Below are positions 23,427-32,830 of a stretch of 64,000 bases of DNA, piece by piece. The notes under the pieces were generated by a model. The model saw only the letters and a list, made by a program, of their open reading frames with translations, was not told the origin of the DNA and made no database searches. Source of the DNA: Dasypus novemcinctus (taxonomy: Eukaryota; Chordata; Mammalia; Cingulata; Dasypodidae); contig NC_080701.1 of assembly GCF_030445035.2 (NCBI RefSeq), positions 24,644,798 through 24,708,797 of the forward strand, read 5' to 3'. The first letter of the stretch is position 1. The number at the start of each line of letters is the position of its first letter. A program made the position numbers and the translations under genes.

Positions 23427-23942
23427 TATAGACATATCTTTCTCAGTTATCGATTTCTGTGAAGCGAACTACTCCGAATCTAAGTGGCTTAAAAGAATCA
23501 CTTTATTATCTCTCAACGAAATAAGGCAGGAAAGCAGACAGGACTTGACTGAGCAAATCTTTTGCTCCACATCCCCCCCGGTCCCTGGGTGGTACTCAGC
23601 TGGCAGTTGAGCTGGCCTGGGAAGTCCAGACAGTTCCACTCCCGTGTATGCACCTTGGTGGGATGGCTGGAAGGATGGACTCAGAAGGCCTCTTTCCTTC
23701 CCCATGTAGTTCCATGGTCTCTCAGCACAAGAGGTGGACTTCTTACCTTATGGCTTGGAGCTCTGAGAGAGAAAGAAATGGGCAGCCGTCCACGTTTAAG
23801 GAGTGGACCTGAAAACTGGCATTGCCTCTCTGCTGCCATAGTCAAGTGGTCAGAGCCAACCTGGATTCAGAGAGAGAGGACACAGAGCCCACAACCTCCA
23901 TGAGAGGAGTGCTGAAGAATCTGTGGCCATCTTTTCTCCACC
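23427..23942 (+). repeat. Old LTR-like interspersed repeat (MaLR/MLT1-like)
   Basis: 'tcagttatcgatttctgtgaagcgaactactccgaatctaagtggcttaaaa' is a decayed form of a common mammalian repeat beginning 'ctattgctgtgtaacaaaccaccccaaaacttagtggcttaaaac'. Its far end, 'tgagaggagtgctgaagaatctgtggccatctttt', is the usual partner end ('gggaggagtg.caaagaatttgtggccatctttt'). I recognise the repeat but not its exact name. LTR status is inferred. Confidence 0.6.
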
Positions 23943-24391
23943 GGAAGAAAAGTTCTCTGGAAGCCCCTTGAGAGGCAGCATTGTGCCTTATTGATCTTCG
24001 CAGCCCCTGATCAAAATTCAGGCCAGGAACCCGAGCCAGAGGGTGAGGGCATGGGGCAGAAAGCCCCGGCAGATGCTGGTCTGGCCCTGGACTGCTGGTC
24101 TTCCAACTTCTGCTACATGAAAACAGAAGTAAACCAAAACCAATCTAAGCGCTTGAATTACTGTTAATAAAAAGACAGAGGTATTTGTCCTCTGTGCGCT
24201 CCGGGTACAGTGACATCACTGCTCACTGTGGAGTTTTCTCGGAGGGGGCTCAGAGGCTGGGACAACTGGGATCTGAACCACACTGGATTCTTAAATTCAT
24301 GTGAGAAGAAACTAAAATGCCACTTAGTTTTTGACTTTACAAAATTAAAAATATATCATTAAGGTTACCATGAAAAATTTAAATTTTATTT

Positions 24392-24513
24392 AAATGACAA
24401 GCTACTAGAGGAAAAGAAAAGAAAGGACTTATAAATCAGAGAACATAGAGGGAAATGACAAGCTACTAGAGGAAAAGAAAAGAAAGGACTTATAAATCAG
24501 AGACCATAGAGGG
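24392..24513 (+). repeat. 61-bp tandem duplication
   Basis: Two adjacent direct copies of a 61-base unit, 24392-24452 and 24453-24513, starting AAATGACAAGCTACTAGAGG and ending ATAGAGGG. They differ at one base (aacatag versus accatag), so the duplication is recent relative to surrounding repeats, or it has been homogenised. Confidence 0.97.
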
Positions 24514-24924
24514 AGCAGAAAGAATGCCCCTAAAACACAAAGCAAAAATGACCCCAGACTAGACATTCAAGGGACACCAAAATATGGTTTCATTCTTTGG
24601 GTAAAGGGCAAAGATCTCAGTAAGGGTTTAAAATGAAAAACCCTCAATAATACCCTTTTTATAAGAGACTTATCTGAAATAAAAGGAAACGGGAAGCTAA
24701 AATGAGGGGTCAGGTGGGGATGAGTGTGCAATTATAAATCAACAAATTAAAATCAAAACAAAGAGTGGGACAATCATAATAATAGAAAATAAGACAAAGT
24801 ACAAAGTATTAACCAAAATAAAGAAGGTTAGCTCATAATGTTAAAAATAAAATCCACAGTAAAGCTTTAATAGCTATGAAATATAGCATCAAATAGTTGG
24901 AAATAATTTTGGTGAAAAGACTGC

Positions 24925-25040
24925 TGAACGCTTTTTCTAAATACTATCTTATTGAATCCTCACAAGCGCACTTTAAAGCAGGTATTATTATTACTAAAGT
25001 ACAGATGAGGAAATCAAGGACCCATTTTAGACCAGATGGA
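24925..25040 (-). repeat. MIR SINE fragment
   Basis: 'ctatcttattgaatcctcacaag', 'gcaggtattattattac' and 'acagatgaggaaatcaagga' are the antisense MIR CORE to deoxyadenosine-rich blocks. Confidence 0.8.
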
Positions 25041-26339
25041 GGGGAAACTTTGAAAATGCTGGTGGGGCCGGGCTGGGAATAGGGTGATCTGGGACAGCTT
25101 CATGCCCTCTTTTAACAGCCAAGAAAGAGCTCAGAGCTTGCTTTTTTGCTTGCTATAACTCAGTTACTGAGGTTTTTCTGCTTGCCACCCACCAAATTAA
25201 GAACATCCGAAGGAACGAGCAGGGCTACACAGCAGCGCAAAAGAGCATCTGTTACAACTGCCACCAAAAAGATGTACTCTTAAGCTCATATAATCTACTC
25301 CAGTCATTCTCACTGTTGGCTTGTTTGTTTTTGTTATGTTTGGGCATAGTATTAAAGTGTTTCAAACATCACTGAGCTCAAAGATGCAATAAATACCAGA
25401 GAAGATGTTGAAAGTGCCAGAAAGAAGAGATGTTTGATGAGGATGGCCAAAATAAAAAAAATAAAAAAAAACAGTAAAGATAAATCATTAAAAATTTGAA
25501 AGTGGATTTTAAAAAATGGCAAATCCTGCATGTGTTTGCGGATATGAGCCACTGGACTGTTGAGACAATTCTGAAGGACAGAGGAGATGATGCAACATGT
25601 AAACTGTGCTGTAGGGCAGCAATAGCCAGGAAAAGTGGTCGAGAAGTGACAGCCCAAATGGAACGTTAGCATCCTGTCAGCTCAGGGGACCGGTAGGATC
25701 CTTGGAAAACTAGGTGTAAATCTGGTGAGCTGTTACAGATGCAATGTTTGTGCAAGTCCGGGGTAGTTCTTTGGTTTCAGGCCAGTAAGACACCAAAGAA
25801 AGCTGAAGAGCAATTTTAGTATTGCCACCACTTATCAAATGTCCAAAACCTGTGAACTGCAGGAAAAAATGCCTGATGTAATGAGTATGCAAGCAAGAGG
25901 GAGAAGCCCCTGCATGGGATTAAATTTGTGAAGAGCGTGCTCCCCATGTTTATTGGAAATATATCTGGAACTCAGGTTTAAACTCTCTCATCGTCAGTTA
26001 GGGAGTACCCCACTCCACGCTTCTGGATTTCTCTCGGAGGCTTGTTTGTTGAATTCTCCAACCTCAAGCCTCACTCTGAGCTCCAGTGTGGGGGAGAAAC
26101 AAGTATCAGAGTTTACAGGGTGACCTTACTGCCCGGTTTCTAGCTGTAATTCAACCTCCAGTTGACTGGGCGTTCAGGCAAGTCAGGTAGCTTGCCTTCA
26201 CCTCATGATGCTCCTCAGTAGAAAGGTACACTCAAGGAGCTTTAGAGTAGAGGGGAGTAGTGATGTCCAAGGACCTGGCCTTAGAGAAGGATGCTGCCAC
26301 CTGCAGGGCACACAAACATCTTTCTCTCGCTTTTTTTTA
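25041..26339. other. Stretch without recognised feature
   Basis: Unique-looking. A hydrophobic minus-strand frame at 25352-25672 (106 codons) arises from A/T-rich sequence and has no recognisable family signature. Confidence 0.4.
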
Positions 26340-26545
26340 GAGACTTTGTTGCTTTGCTTCCCTACCCCCCTTTATTTTTAAAGAAGTTTTAGATTACAAA
26401 AAAGTTACATAGAAAATAAAGGGGATTCCCACATACCCCACCCCCTCTCTATCTCACATTTCCCCCCATTAACAACACCCTTCATTAATATGGTACATTT
26501 GGTACAATTGATGAACAAATTTTGAAACATTGCTACATCACGGAG
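26340..26545 (-). mobile_element. L1 3'-end fragment
   Basis: Text such as 'tttttaaagaagttttagattacaaaaaagttaca', 'ggattcccacataccccacccc' and 'taatatggtacatttggtacaattgatga' is antisense L1 3' UTR, directly comparable with 8081-8137 plus 8785-8825 and with 59400-59480. Severely 5'-truncated. Confidence 0.8.
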
Positions 26546-28730
26546 ATCTGGCTTAGGAACCTGACCAAATTCCGTAAGCAGGAATTAGTTAGGATTGTGT
26601 TAATTAGTTCTCATCCATCTATCATATGTGCTCCATTTCTGATCATCTTCATAGTGGCAAGACAATTACTCCAACAACTAATGGATGGGAAGAACCAGTT
26701 TTCTGCCTTCAGCCTTTTGTAGAAGTCATTTTAGCTTACTTTTAGAGGAGGATTAATGAGGTCTATCTAATTTTCTTTTGCCAAAGTTACTATATTTAAC
26801 AGACTTTGCTCTTTGAAAGAGCACATGGATGATCTATCGCTTTCTGCAAACGCGTGAATTATTAACTCATTGTGTCACTCCATAAAGTGATTTCATTCAT
26901 CTATTTCCCCAGATATGGGGGAATTTTTCGGAAGGAAAAAGAATAGCTATTCTAAAAATGGTTACATACTTAAACTACCGGTCATTGCCTGACTCATTTT
27001 TATGGCTTGAACTGGCATGTAATATTTTACAGACTACCAGACAAAATTAACAGGACGAGTTATTTTTGGTGAGCAGCAGGGTACATTGGTCTTTAATCAG
27101 ACAACGTTTCAAGTACGTGTGTTGAGAATTTCACATCACTCTAGCACAATTCTATTGGTCCTTTAGTACAATAAGCAGTTACATTTTTCTATGTACACGA
27201 ACTCAAAGACCAATGATGTGCTTAATGAACGCATTTCTGATTAGAACTTTAAATTTGTGACAAACACTTCACTCTTTGAGACCCAAGTAGACCTGCAAAA
27301 AAGTAGATGTCCAGTATGTGCCCAGCTTTCTCCTTACCTTGTGAGCATGGTTCTGTAATGGAATTTTAGCCTCTGAAAAACACTGAAATAAGACTGACCA
27401 GAGCACACAATTACATCCACAACATGGGTCTACCTTGTGGTGTTAATTTGAGAGTTCACAAAAGAGCCTAAGTTAACACAGGGAGGCAACTTTACTCACC
27501 TGTGCCCTCAGCTGCAGGCTTTTCCCCGTGTTCTTTAAGGCAGTTCCTTGTCAGGGCATTGCTTATCATCAGCTTCATGCCTACTGAATCCCCCTGCATA
27601 TGTCTTGCCTGGTGAGCACCTTAGCTGAACCTGACCATCTTGTGCCAATAATGGACTGGAAACAGAAATCTGCTGGCTATCGTTCCACTAGCACTTATGG
27701 GCAGAGTCTCCTTAAGGTCAGGGTAAAAACTCCTGGCACACATGGTAAAATCTGAAATAAAATTGGAGAAACATCTATCTGGCAGAATTTGGGGGACATT
27801 TTGGGAAGCTGGTTCCACCCTTGCAGCCTCTGTCCTGGGATGCTTCAGCTCTCTCTTTGCTTGCTTTGTCCACTTGACTTTGTCTCTGGGCGTCTCCAAT
27901 GAGGTTGTACCCTCCATTGTGGTTTCTAGTTTGCAACTCTAGATTGCCCCTGCATCTAGGTCTTCTCCTGGCTCTCACCATTGCTGGGCCCCTGCTCACT
28001 CTGGGGCCAGCAGTTTATAGCCATCAAGTGCCTGCTGCCTGCTCCAGATTCACCCAAACTCGGCCCATTTTTTGCCATGCTCTCTCATGTACTAGCCAAG
28101 AAGCTGTGGCAAGCCCTACACGATGCTCTTGTTGTCCTGGTCAGCTTTTGATGTTTCTTTTCTCCAGGGAGTTGGACCCAATTCCCTCTCTTCCTAGTCC
28201 CCTCCTGGCAACTTTTTACCTGCTCCTTGGTTTTTACCCCTGCACTGCCTACCAGCTAGCACCCCTCTGGACAAGAACAGTTTTCTGAGCCACACCTGAG
28301 CAGGCTAGGTCATTGGAAATTGCTCAATGGACTTTCCATGGAATTGTGACTGTGGTGAAGTTTTGCAGCTGATCAGTCCCTCAATCTTTGCCCAGACTCG
28401 GTTGCCTCTTTGTCCCTGCTGAGAAATGAAGCTGAAGTCCTTGTGCACCTCTCCTGCGAGGGCACCCAAGCCGTGACAACCTCATCATTCCATGGCGAGG
28501 CTGCTTTGCAATGGATTTCCAGTGCAAATCAGCAATGAGCGGCAATAACCAAGAAACTCCTTAGTATCTCCTTGCCGAAAGGTCTTCTGCTGAGAAGGTG
28601 TATACGTGTGGGATAGGAAGTTAGAATAAAACAGAGTTGTCTCCCTCACTTTAATGTGCAGAGAAGATGGGGCTCGATTTGATGGCGCTATGGACACATC
28701 TAAAGAAGAACAGGAATGAGCATCGGCTGG
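26546..28730. other. Mostly unique stretch
   Basis: No named repeat. Holds an 11-bp inverted repeat (cattggtcttt at 27084-27094 and aaagaccaatg at 27205-27215) with several CCAAT-like pentamers between. Open frames at 27621-28288 on both strands overlap each other and are not recognisable. Confidence 0.4.
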
Positions 28731-28870
28731 AAAGAACTGACCAGAATAGGGACCCCATGGATCATCTCATCCTGATCCTACATTTTACAGCCATGACAGT
28801 GAGGCCCAGAGAGAAGGAGTGACTTTCCCAGAGCCTCAGGGTCCAGGGAAAAACTGGAACTAGAACACTG
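28731..28870 (-). repeat. MIR SINE fragment
   Basis: 'ctacattttacagccatgacagtgaggcccagagag', 'gactttcccagagcctcag' and 'aactggaactagaac' follow the antisense MIR order. Confidence 0.65.
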
Positions 28871-29320
28871 GTGCCTCTAAGATTTTTAGACCCTGTGGGG
28901 TGCCTCGGAGAGTGAATTGTTCATCTTTCCCCTGGGTTAAGGTGAAATTGAGAAACTTCCCTTCTCAACTTTTCTCTTGAGCATCAACTTGCTATGACAT
29001 TTCTGAAAACTTCATGCGTATCTCCCCCAGCTGAAGCCCCGATTTGGTTTAATTCCACTTTCCCATCCCCTCCTCTTCCTGCTCTCCCTTGCAGCAATCT
29101 GGCCCCTTGGCAGAGCTACAGCAGTTTGGCAGAAGCCAACCTCCCCTCCTCCCCTGTCCTCCCTGCCCAGAAAGTGGAACTAATACAGTGCCGTAATGTT
29201 TCGAGGGAACATTATTATCATTTGATATGCCAATGTGATAACCAGCGGCTGGCCAGTCTTGTCCATTTAGGAGCAAATTGGCTTAAGTAATCACCTGAAA
29301 CCTCCTCTTCCAATGGATTC

Positions 29321-29342
29321 TTTTTTTTTTTTTTTTTTTTTT
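29321..29342. repeat. Poly-T run (22 T)
   Basis: Uninterrupted homopolymer. No LINE or SINE body adjoins it that I can recognise, so I do not call it the tail of an element. Confidence 0.95.
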
Positions 29343-29706
29343 ACCTAGAAGATAGCATCATCTGTCATATCCAACTGTGAGGAACAGAGAAAATATTTTC
29401 CCCACTAAGTGATAAGAGGGATTTGTTTGAAGCCTTTGCAGACTTTCCATTGGGGAAAAAACCAAAACAGTTCACTCTCTCTCTTTTGAATAAGAATTCA
29501 ATGCCCTCTCCCAGAACTTCAGTGTTGTCAGATATGCAATTGAAACTCTCTGTTATTTACATTCTTCCTCCCTGCAGCCATTATCACACAAGTGCCCCTG
29601 CAGGGAGCGTTCATCCCCTGGGGTGCAGGCTGCCAGAGTCCCCCCAATCTTTTCTTCTGTCTGCAGTGTTCAAAGCTTTCTCTCCATTGTTCCCTTTGTT
29701 CCTTCC

Positions 29707-30165
29707 AGCACCAAGTGGGCGTTCTCCACGCAACTGACCAGAAGTCCCTTCTCCCAGTAGGACTCTGATTGGAACGGGATTCACCGAGGGGAGCGAGAGG
29801 CTCTAAGTGGCTAGGGCGCGGTGTGCCAGGGTGGAGGCTCCTGCGCTCCATCCCTCCTCGCAGCAGAGGCCACCAGTGCAAGAAGTGACCGCTCTAGCTT
29901 CTCCTGTTTCTCATGCAGACATTTTCTCTTGTGCCTTAAGAATCGGGCCTCGTTTCTTCTCTAAGGGCTCTCTGGTGTGTGCTCTTTCTTTCTGACTTAG
30001 GAGCGGGGAAGCAGTAACAGCACTTTGTTTGGGTTGCAAACACCGCGGCTGACGGGCAATGGGACGTCTCTCGGAAATGACTGATGGCGGCTACGCATCT
30101 GTGACTTTGAGGACACTTAGGCTGCAGAACGCGGGGACTGAGAGACAGGGAGGCTGTGTGGCTCT
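29707..30165. promoter_or_regulatory. CpG-enriched patch, possible weak CpG island
   Basis: Roughly twenty CpG dinucleotides fall in about 450 bp (for example GGGCGTTC, GGGCGCGG, CACCGCGGCTGACGGGC, GACGTCTCTCGG, GGCGGCTACGC, AACGCGGGG), whereas flanking unique DNA has almost none. The patch is not a SINE, the other CpG-rich class in this window. An inverted CCAAT (GATTGGAAC) lies at 29766-29774. This could be an unmethylated promoter or enhancer, or a retrocopied 5' end. No TATA box or clear first exon is visible. Confidence 0.4.
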
Positions 30166-30455
30166 GCCGCCTTTGAGCTGCACGCTGCTTTGATCCTGGA
30201 TTAAATGTTTGTTTTTGTGGTTGGCGTTTTAATTGTTAAACTTGGTCGGCATAGTTTGGTTAGAAAATTAAGGCGGCTTAGTTAGTGTGCGCTGACACCG
30301 GGCTGGAGTTGGACAGTTGCACCTTCACAACAATGAAGGGTGATGATTCAGAGACTCCTAGCCTCTCACAGTATACGAGAGCTAAGTGGAGATGGTACCA
30401 GGGTGTCATCCTGTTAAGGACGTGGCATCAGATGCCAGAAGCTTTTTGGATATCA

Positions 30456-30680
30456 TTAGGCAGTTTTGACAGTGTTATCACATTGGGCACAGTAATTGTA
30501 AGTTCCACTTATTGATGCAGATGGCGCTGGTGTCTTCTTGCGATCTGGTCTTAGATACTCCTGAGTTGCTTTAATTCTCATTAATCTTAAAGAGGCAGGA
30601 CCTGTGACTTCATCATCATATTGTGATCGGTAAACATGCACAGTCACTTTCTTTAATATTCCATTGGCTTCCTTTTTTTT
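30456..30680 (-). pseudogene. Possible retrocopy fragment of unknown parent
   Basis: A minus-strand frame reading leftward from about 30680 has a high-complexity, protein-like composition: it contains VTVHVYRSQYDDEVTGPASL, then an RIKATQEYLRPDRKK stretch and a serine/proline-rich segment before a stop at 30456-30458. The codons before the internal methionine (E-A-N-G-I-L-K-K) are also open. I cannot name a parent protein, and no intron borders or poly-A at the expected end are clear. The sequence could equally be chance, since the plus strand is also open here for 76 codons (30285-30515). Confidence 0.2.
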
Positions 30681-30686
30681 TTTTTT

Positions 30687-30790
30687 AACATCTCTGGGAT
30701 CATCTAGTCCACCCGCTTTCTTAAACTCAAGAAAGCTGGGCCTGCAGAGAGGGAAGTAGCTTGCTTTTTCAAAAGCCCAAATTTCTCTAC
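30687..30790 (-). repeat. Old MIR-like fragment with T14 run at its left
   Basis: 'tctctgggatcatctagtccaccc' and 'gggcctgcagagagggaagtagcttgc' resemble the old 'agatcatctagtccaaccccctcattttacag...gcccagagagg' repeat. A T14 run (30673-30686) borders it. Classification uncertain. Confidence 0.4.
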
Positions 30791-32583
30791 TGGGAGAACA
30801 TGACTAAAGCCTCAGTCCCCTAGATTTTGACCCTTACTACTTGTTACTGTACCTCGATGCCTCCCACGTCATGGACAGTGTTCCAAAGTACATTCCTGAT
30901 TATTTCTGAGAATGATTTCTTTAACTCCATCAGAGTATTTGAAACAGTGAAACTGCATTTTCTAAAACATATATAGACCATATAAACTCATACCTCCTCT
31001 TTTTTCTTCTTTTTTTCCCCCATTTGTCAGGACAATCCAGGTCCCATGGGCGATAGGACTCCTAACTGGAGGAGGACTGTAAGCTGAGAATGGCCACAGC
31101 AGAGGAATGACCGAGGAGAGCAGGATTCAGCCTTTCAAGCAAGGAGTCAGCGCACACATCAGCAAAGCTGGGGGTGCTGGTGATATAATTACCATTTCTA
31201 TTTAAGGCCTGGGCCCCAGGAATGGGGACCAAGACTGTGAGGAGAGCAGTTAGGAGCACTAGGGACATACTGAGGGCTATAGAGGGAGGCTGCACCCTGG
31301 CATTTGTGAAATATCTCATACTGTGAGAAGCTCAGGTACGCCTGATCTGGGGGGAAGAGCATCAGTCTATTCCCAGACTTCACAGATTGCCAGGCAGGGC
31401 TCTCATTGGCTGGGGGACTGGATCAGGTGGGGCTTCTGAGCCCATGGGGCCCCCTACAGGGTGGGCAGAAGTAAGCAGGCACAACCCCATAAGAATCCAC
31501 GAGGTGTGCCCCAGGGATGACACCAAGCACAGGTCTAGTTTTCTAGCATCAGGGGCTTGTCTCATGGGTGTGGAGAACGCCATGGATTAGGGCAAGTTTC
31601 TGAGCAAAGAAAGAGGGAATTCTAGTCTGCTAACAATGAAGAAACATTCATGTGCCAGAGAGCATACGGATTTGGAGGGTTGGGTTCTTAGCTCATCATG
31701 CAAATGTCCATTTGCAGCCAACTCCCTTTCTAGGGTAGGGGCTCACGTAGAGTGAGCTGATTTATGTAGTGGGTTAAGCTCAAATTCACAAAGTTTATGA
31801 CTCAGCAATGTCTGTCTGACATTTATTACCACTCAAACAGACTGGTCGTCATAAATCCAGTTTCATTTTTGCAGTTAAATGGCTCCTATCATGAGACAAA
31901 GGAACAAAGGGGAACAAACCACAGCTGTGCTATTCATCCAGCATCTTTCCAAAGAACAGAAAAAAAGTGTAGAAATGAATAGGTCATGTCATAATAGATT
32001 ATATTTATATGCATACCCATATGTGTATTACATACATATAAACTATAAAAACATATGCCGAACCCTGCTTCTCCTGGGGAAACATGCCGAGGAACCAAAT
32101 TCTTATCCTTCTCAGCGGGTTCAAACCAATCACTAGCTCTCCTCACTAGCTGCTTCCAAAGCCGCTATCAGAATGTCTCTCCTCCAGACACAGGCAAGTA
32201 TGAGGATTTGTACTATCTAAAAGCCCAACAGGCAGGCAGAGGCAGCTGGCAGAGCTCACTCGGCTGAGCTAAGACTCGATTTGTGACGGGTGGGCCATGC
32301 AATGAGGTGTGAAGTGGGGAGACAGAGAAAGGTGCCACTCAGGCATTTACTTTGACAGCTTCTGGAACATTCTGGGTTCTGTTCTTCTGGGAAGTGACTC
32401 CGGACGGTAGTTATACTGGCACTGATCCTTTCCCATTTCCTCACATATTTTTAAGAACAAGAATTTGCAAAATAAGAATGGCCCAAAGGTTTCTTCCAGC
32501 TCTCATAATGAATGGCTTTATATTGCCTTGAACAAATACTAACTAGTTGGATGGTAGGAAGTAGGAAAGGAAAAGTGCACTAA
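30791..32583. other. Mostly unique stretch
   Basis: Apart from the weak frame at 31062-31319 I see no gene, repeat or site that I can support in these 1.8 kb. Confidence 0.4.
31062..31319 (-). CDS. Candidate small secreted-protein-like ORF (very uncertain)
   Basis: An 85-codon minus-strand frame whose residues about 12-38 look like a signal peptide: a hydrophobic core (ALSMSLVLLTALLTVLVPIP) followed by a small-residue cleavage-like site (GAQA). An ATG-proximal CCAAT box lies about 90 bp upstream on the minus strand (ccaatgag, around 31405-31412 as attgg on the plus strand). A donor-like ATG|GTAATT lies within the frame near 31187-31195, so only a first exon might be real. After the hydrophobic part I recognise no domain and no paired cysteines. 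Nothing downstream supports further exons. It may well be chance. Confidence 0.12.
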   Translation of the reverse strand: MRYFTNARVQPPSIALSMSLVLLTALLTVLVPIPGAQALNRNGNYITSTPSFADVCADSLLERLNPALLGHSSAVAILSLQSSSS

Positions 32584-32646
32584 TAGATGATAGATACAGA
32601 GATAGAGAGATAGATAGATAGATGGATGATAGATAGATGATAGATG
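32584..32646 (+). repeat. (GATA)n microsatellite, imperfect
   Basis: Imperfect GATA/GATG tetranucleotide array. Longest pure run about 5 units. Confidence 0.95.
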
Positions 32647-32654
32647 GAGTTAGA

Positions 32655-32830
32655 GAATTATTGTTTGTTTAATCTAAGTATCATTAGCCCCACCTTAAAC
32701 ATTGAGAAACTGAAGCTCAGAAAAATTACATAACTTGCCAAAGATCATAAAGCAAATAAATGGCAGAACCAGGCTCTAAACCCAGATTTTTCCAACTCCT
32801 GTACCATTTCCCCTAGAGTATACCCCATGC
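32655..32830 (-). repeat. MIR SINE fragment
   Basis: 'taagtatcattagccccacc', 'gagaaactgaagctcagaaaaattac', 'cttgccaaagatcataaagc' and 'ggcagaaccaggctctaaaccc' give a good antisense MIR series. Confidence 0.85.

Noticed and set aside
25352..25672. 106-codon hydrophobic minus-strand frame
   Set aside because: Phenylalanine/leucine richness comes from poly-A tracts read in antisense. No family resemblance.
29321..29342. Poly-T22 as the tail of an antisense retroelement
   Set aside because: No recognisable LINE, SINE or retrocopy body lies to its right.
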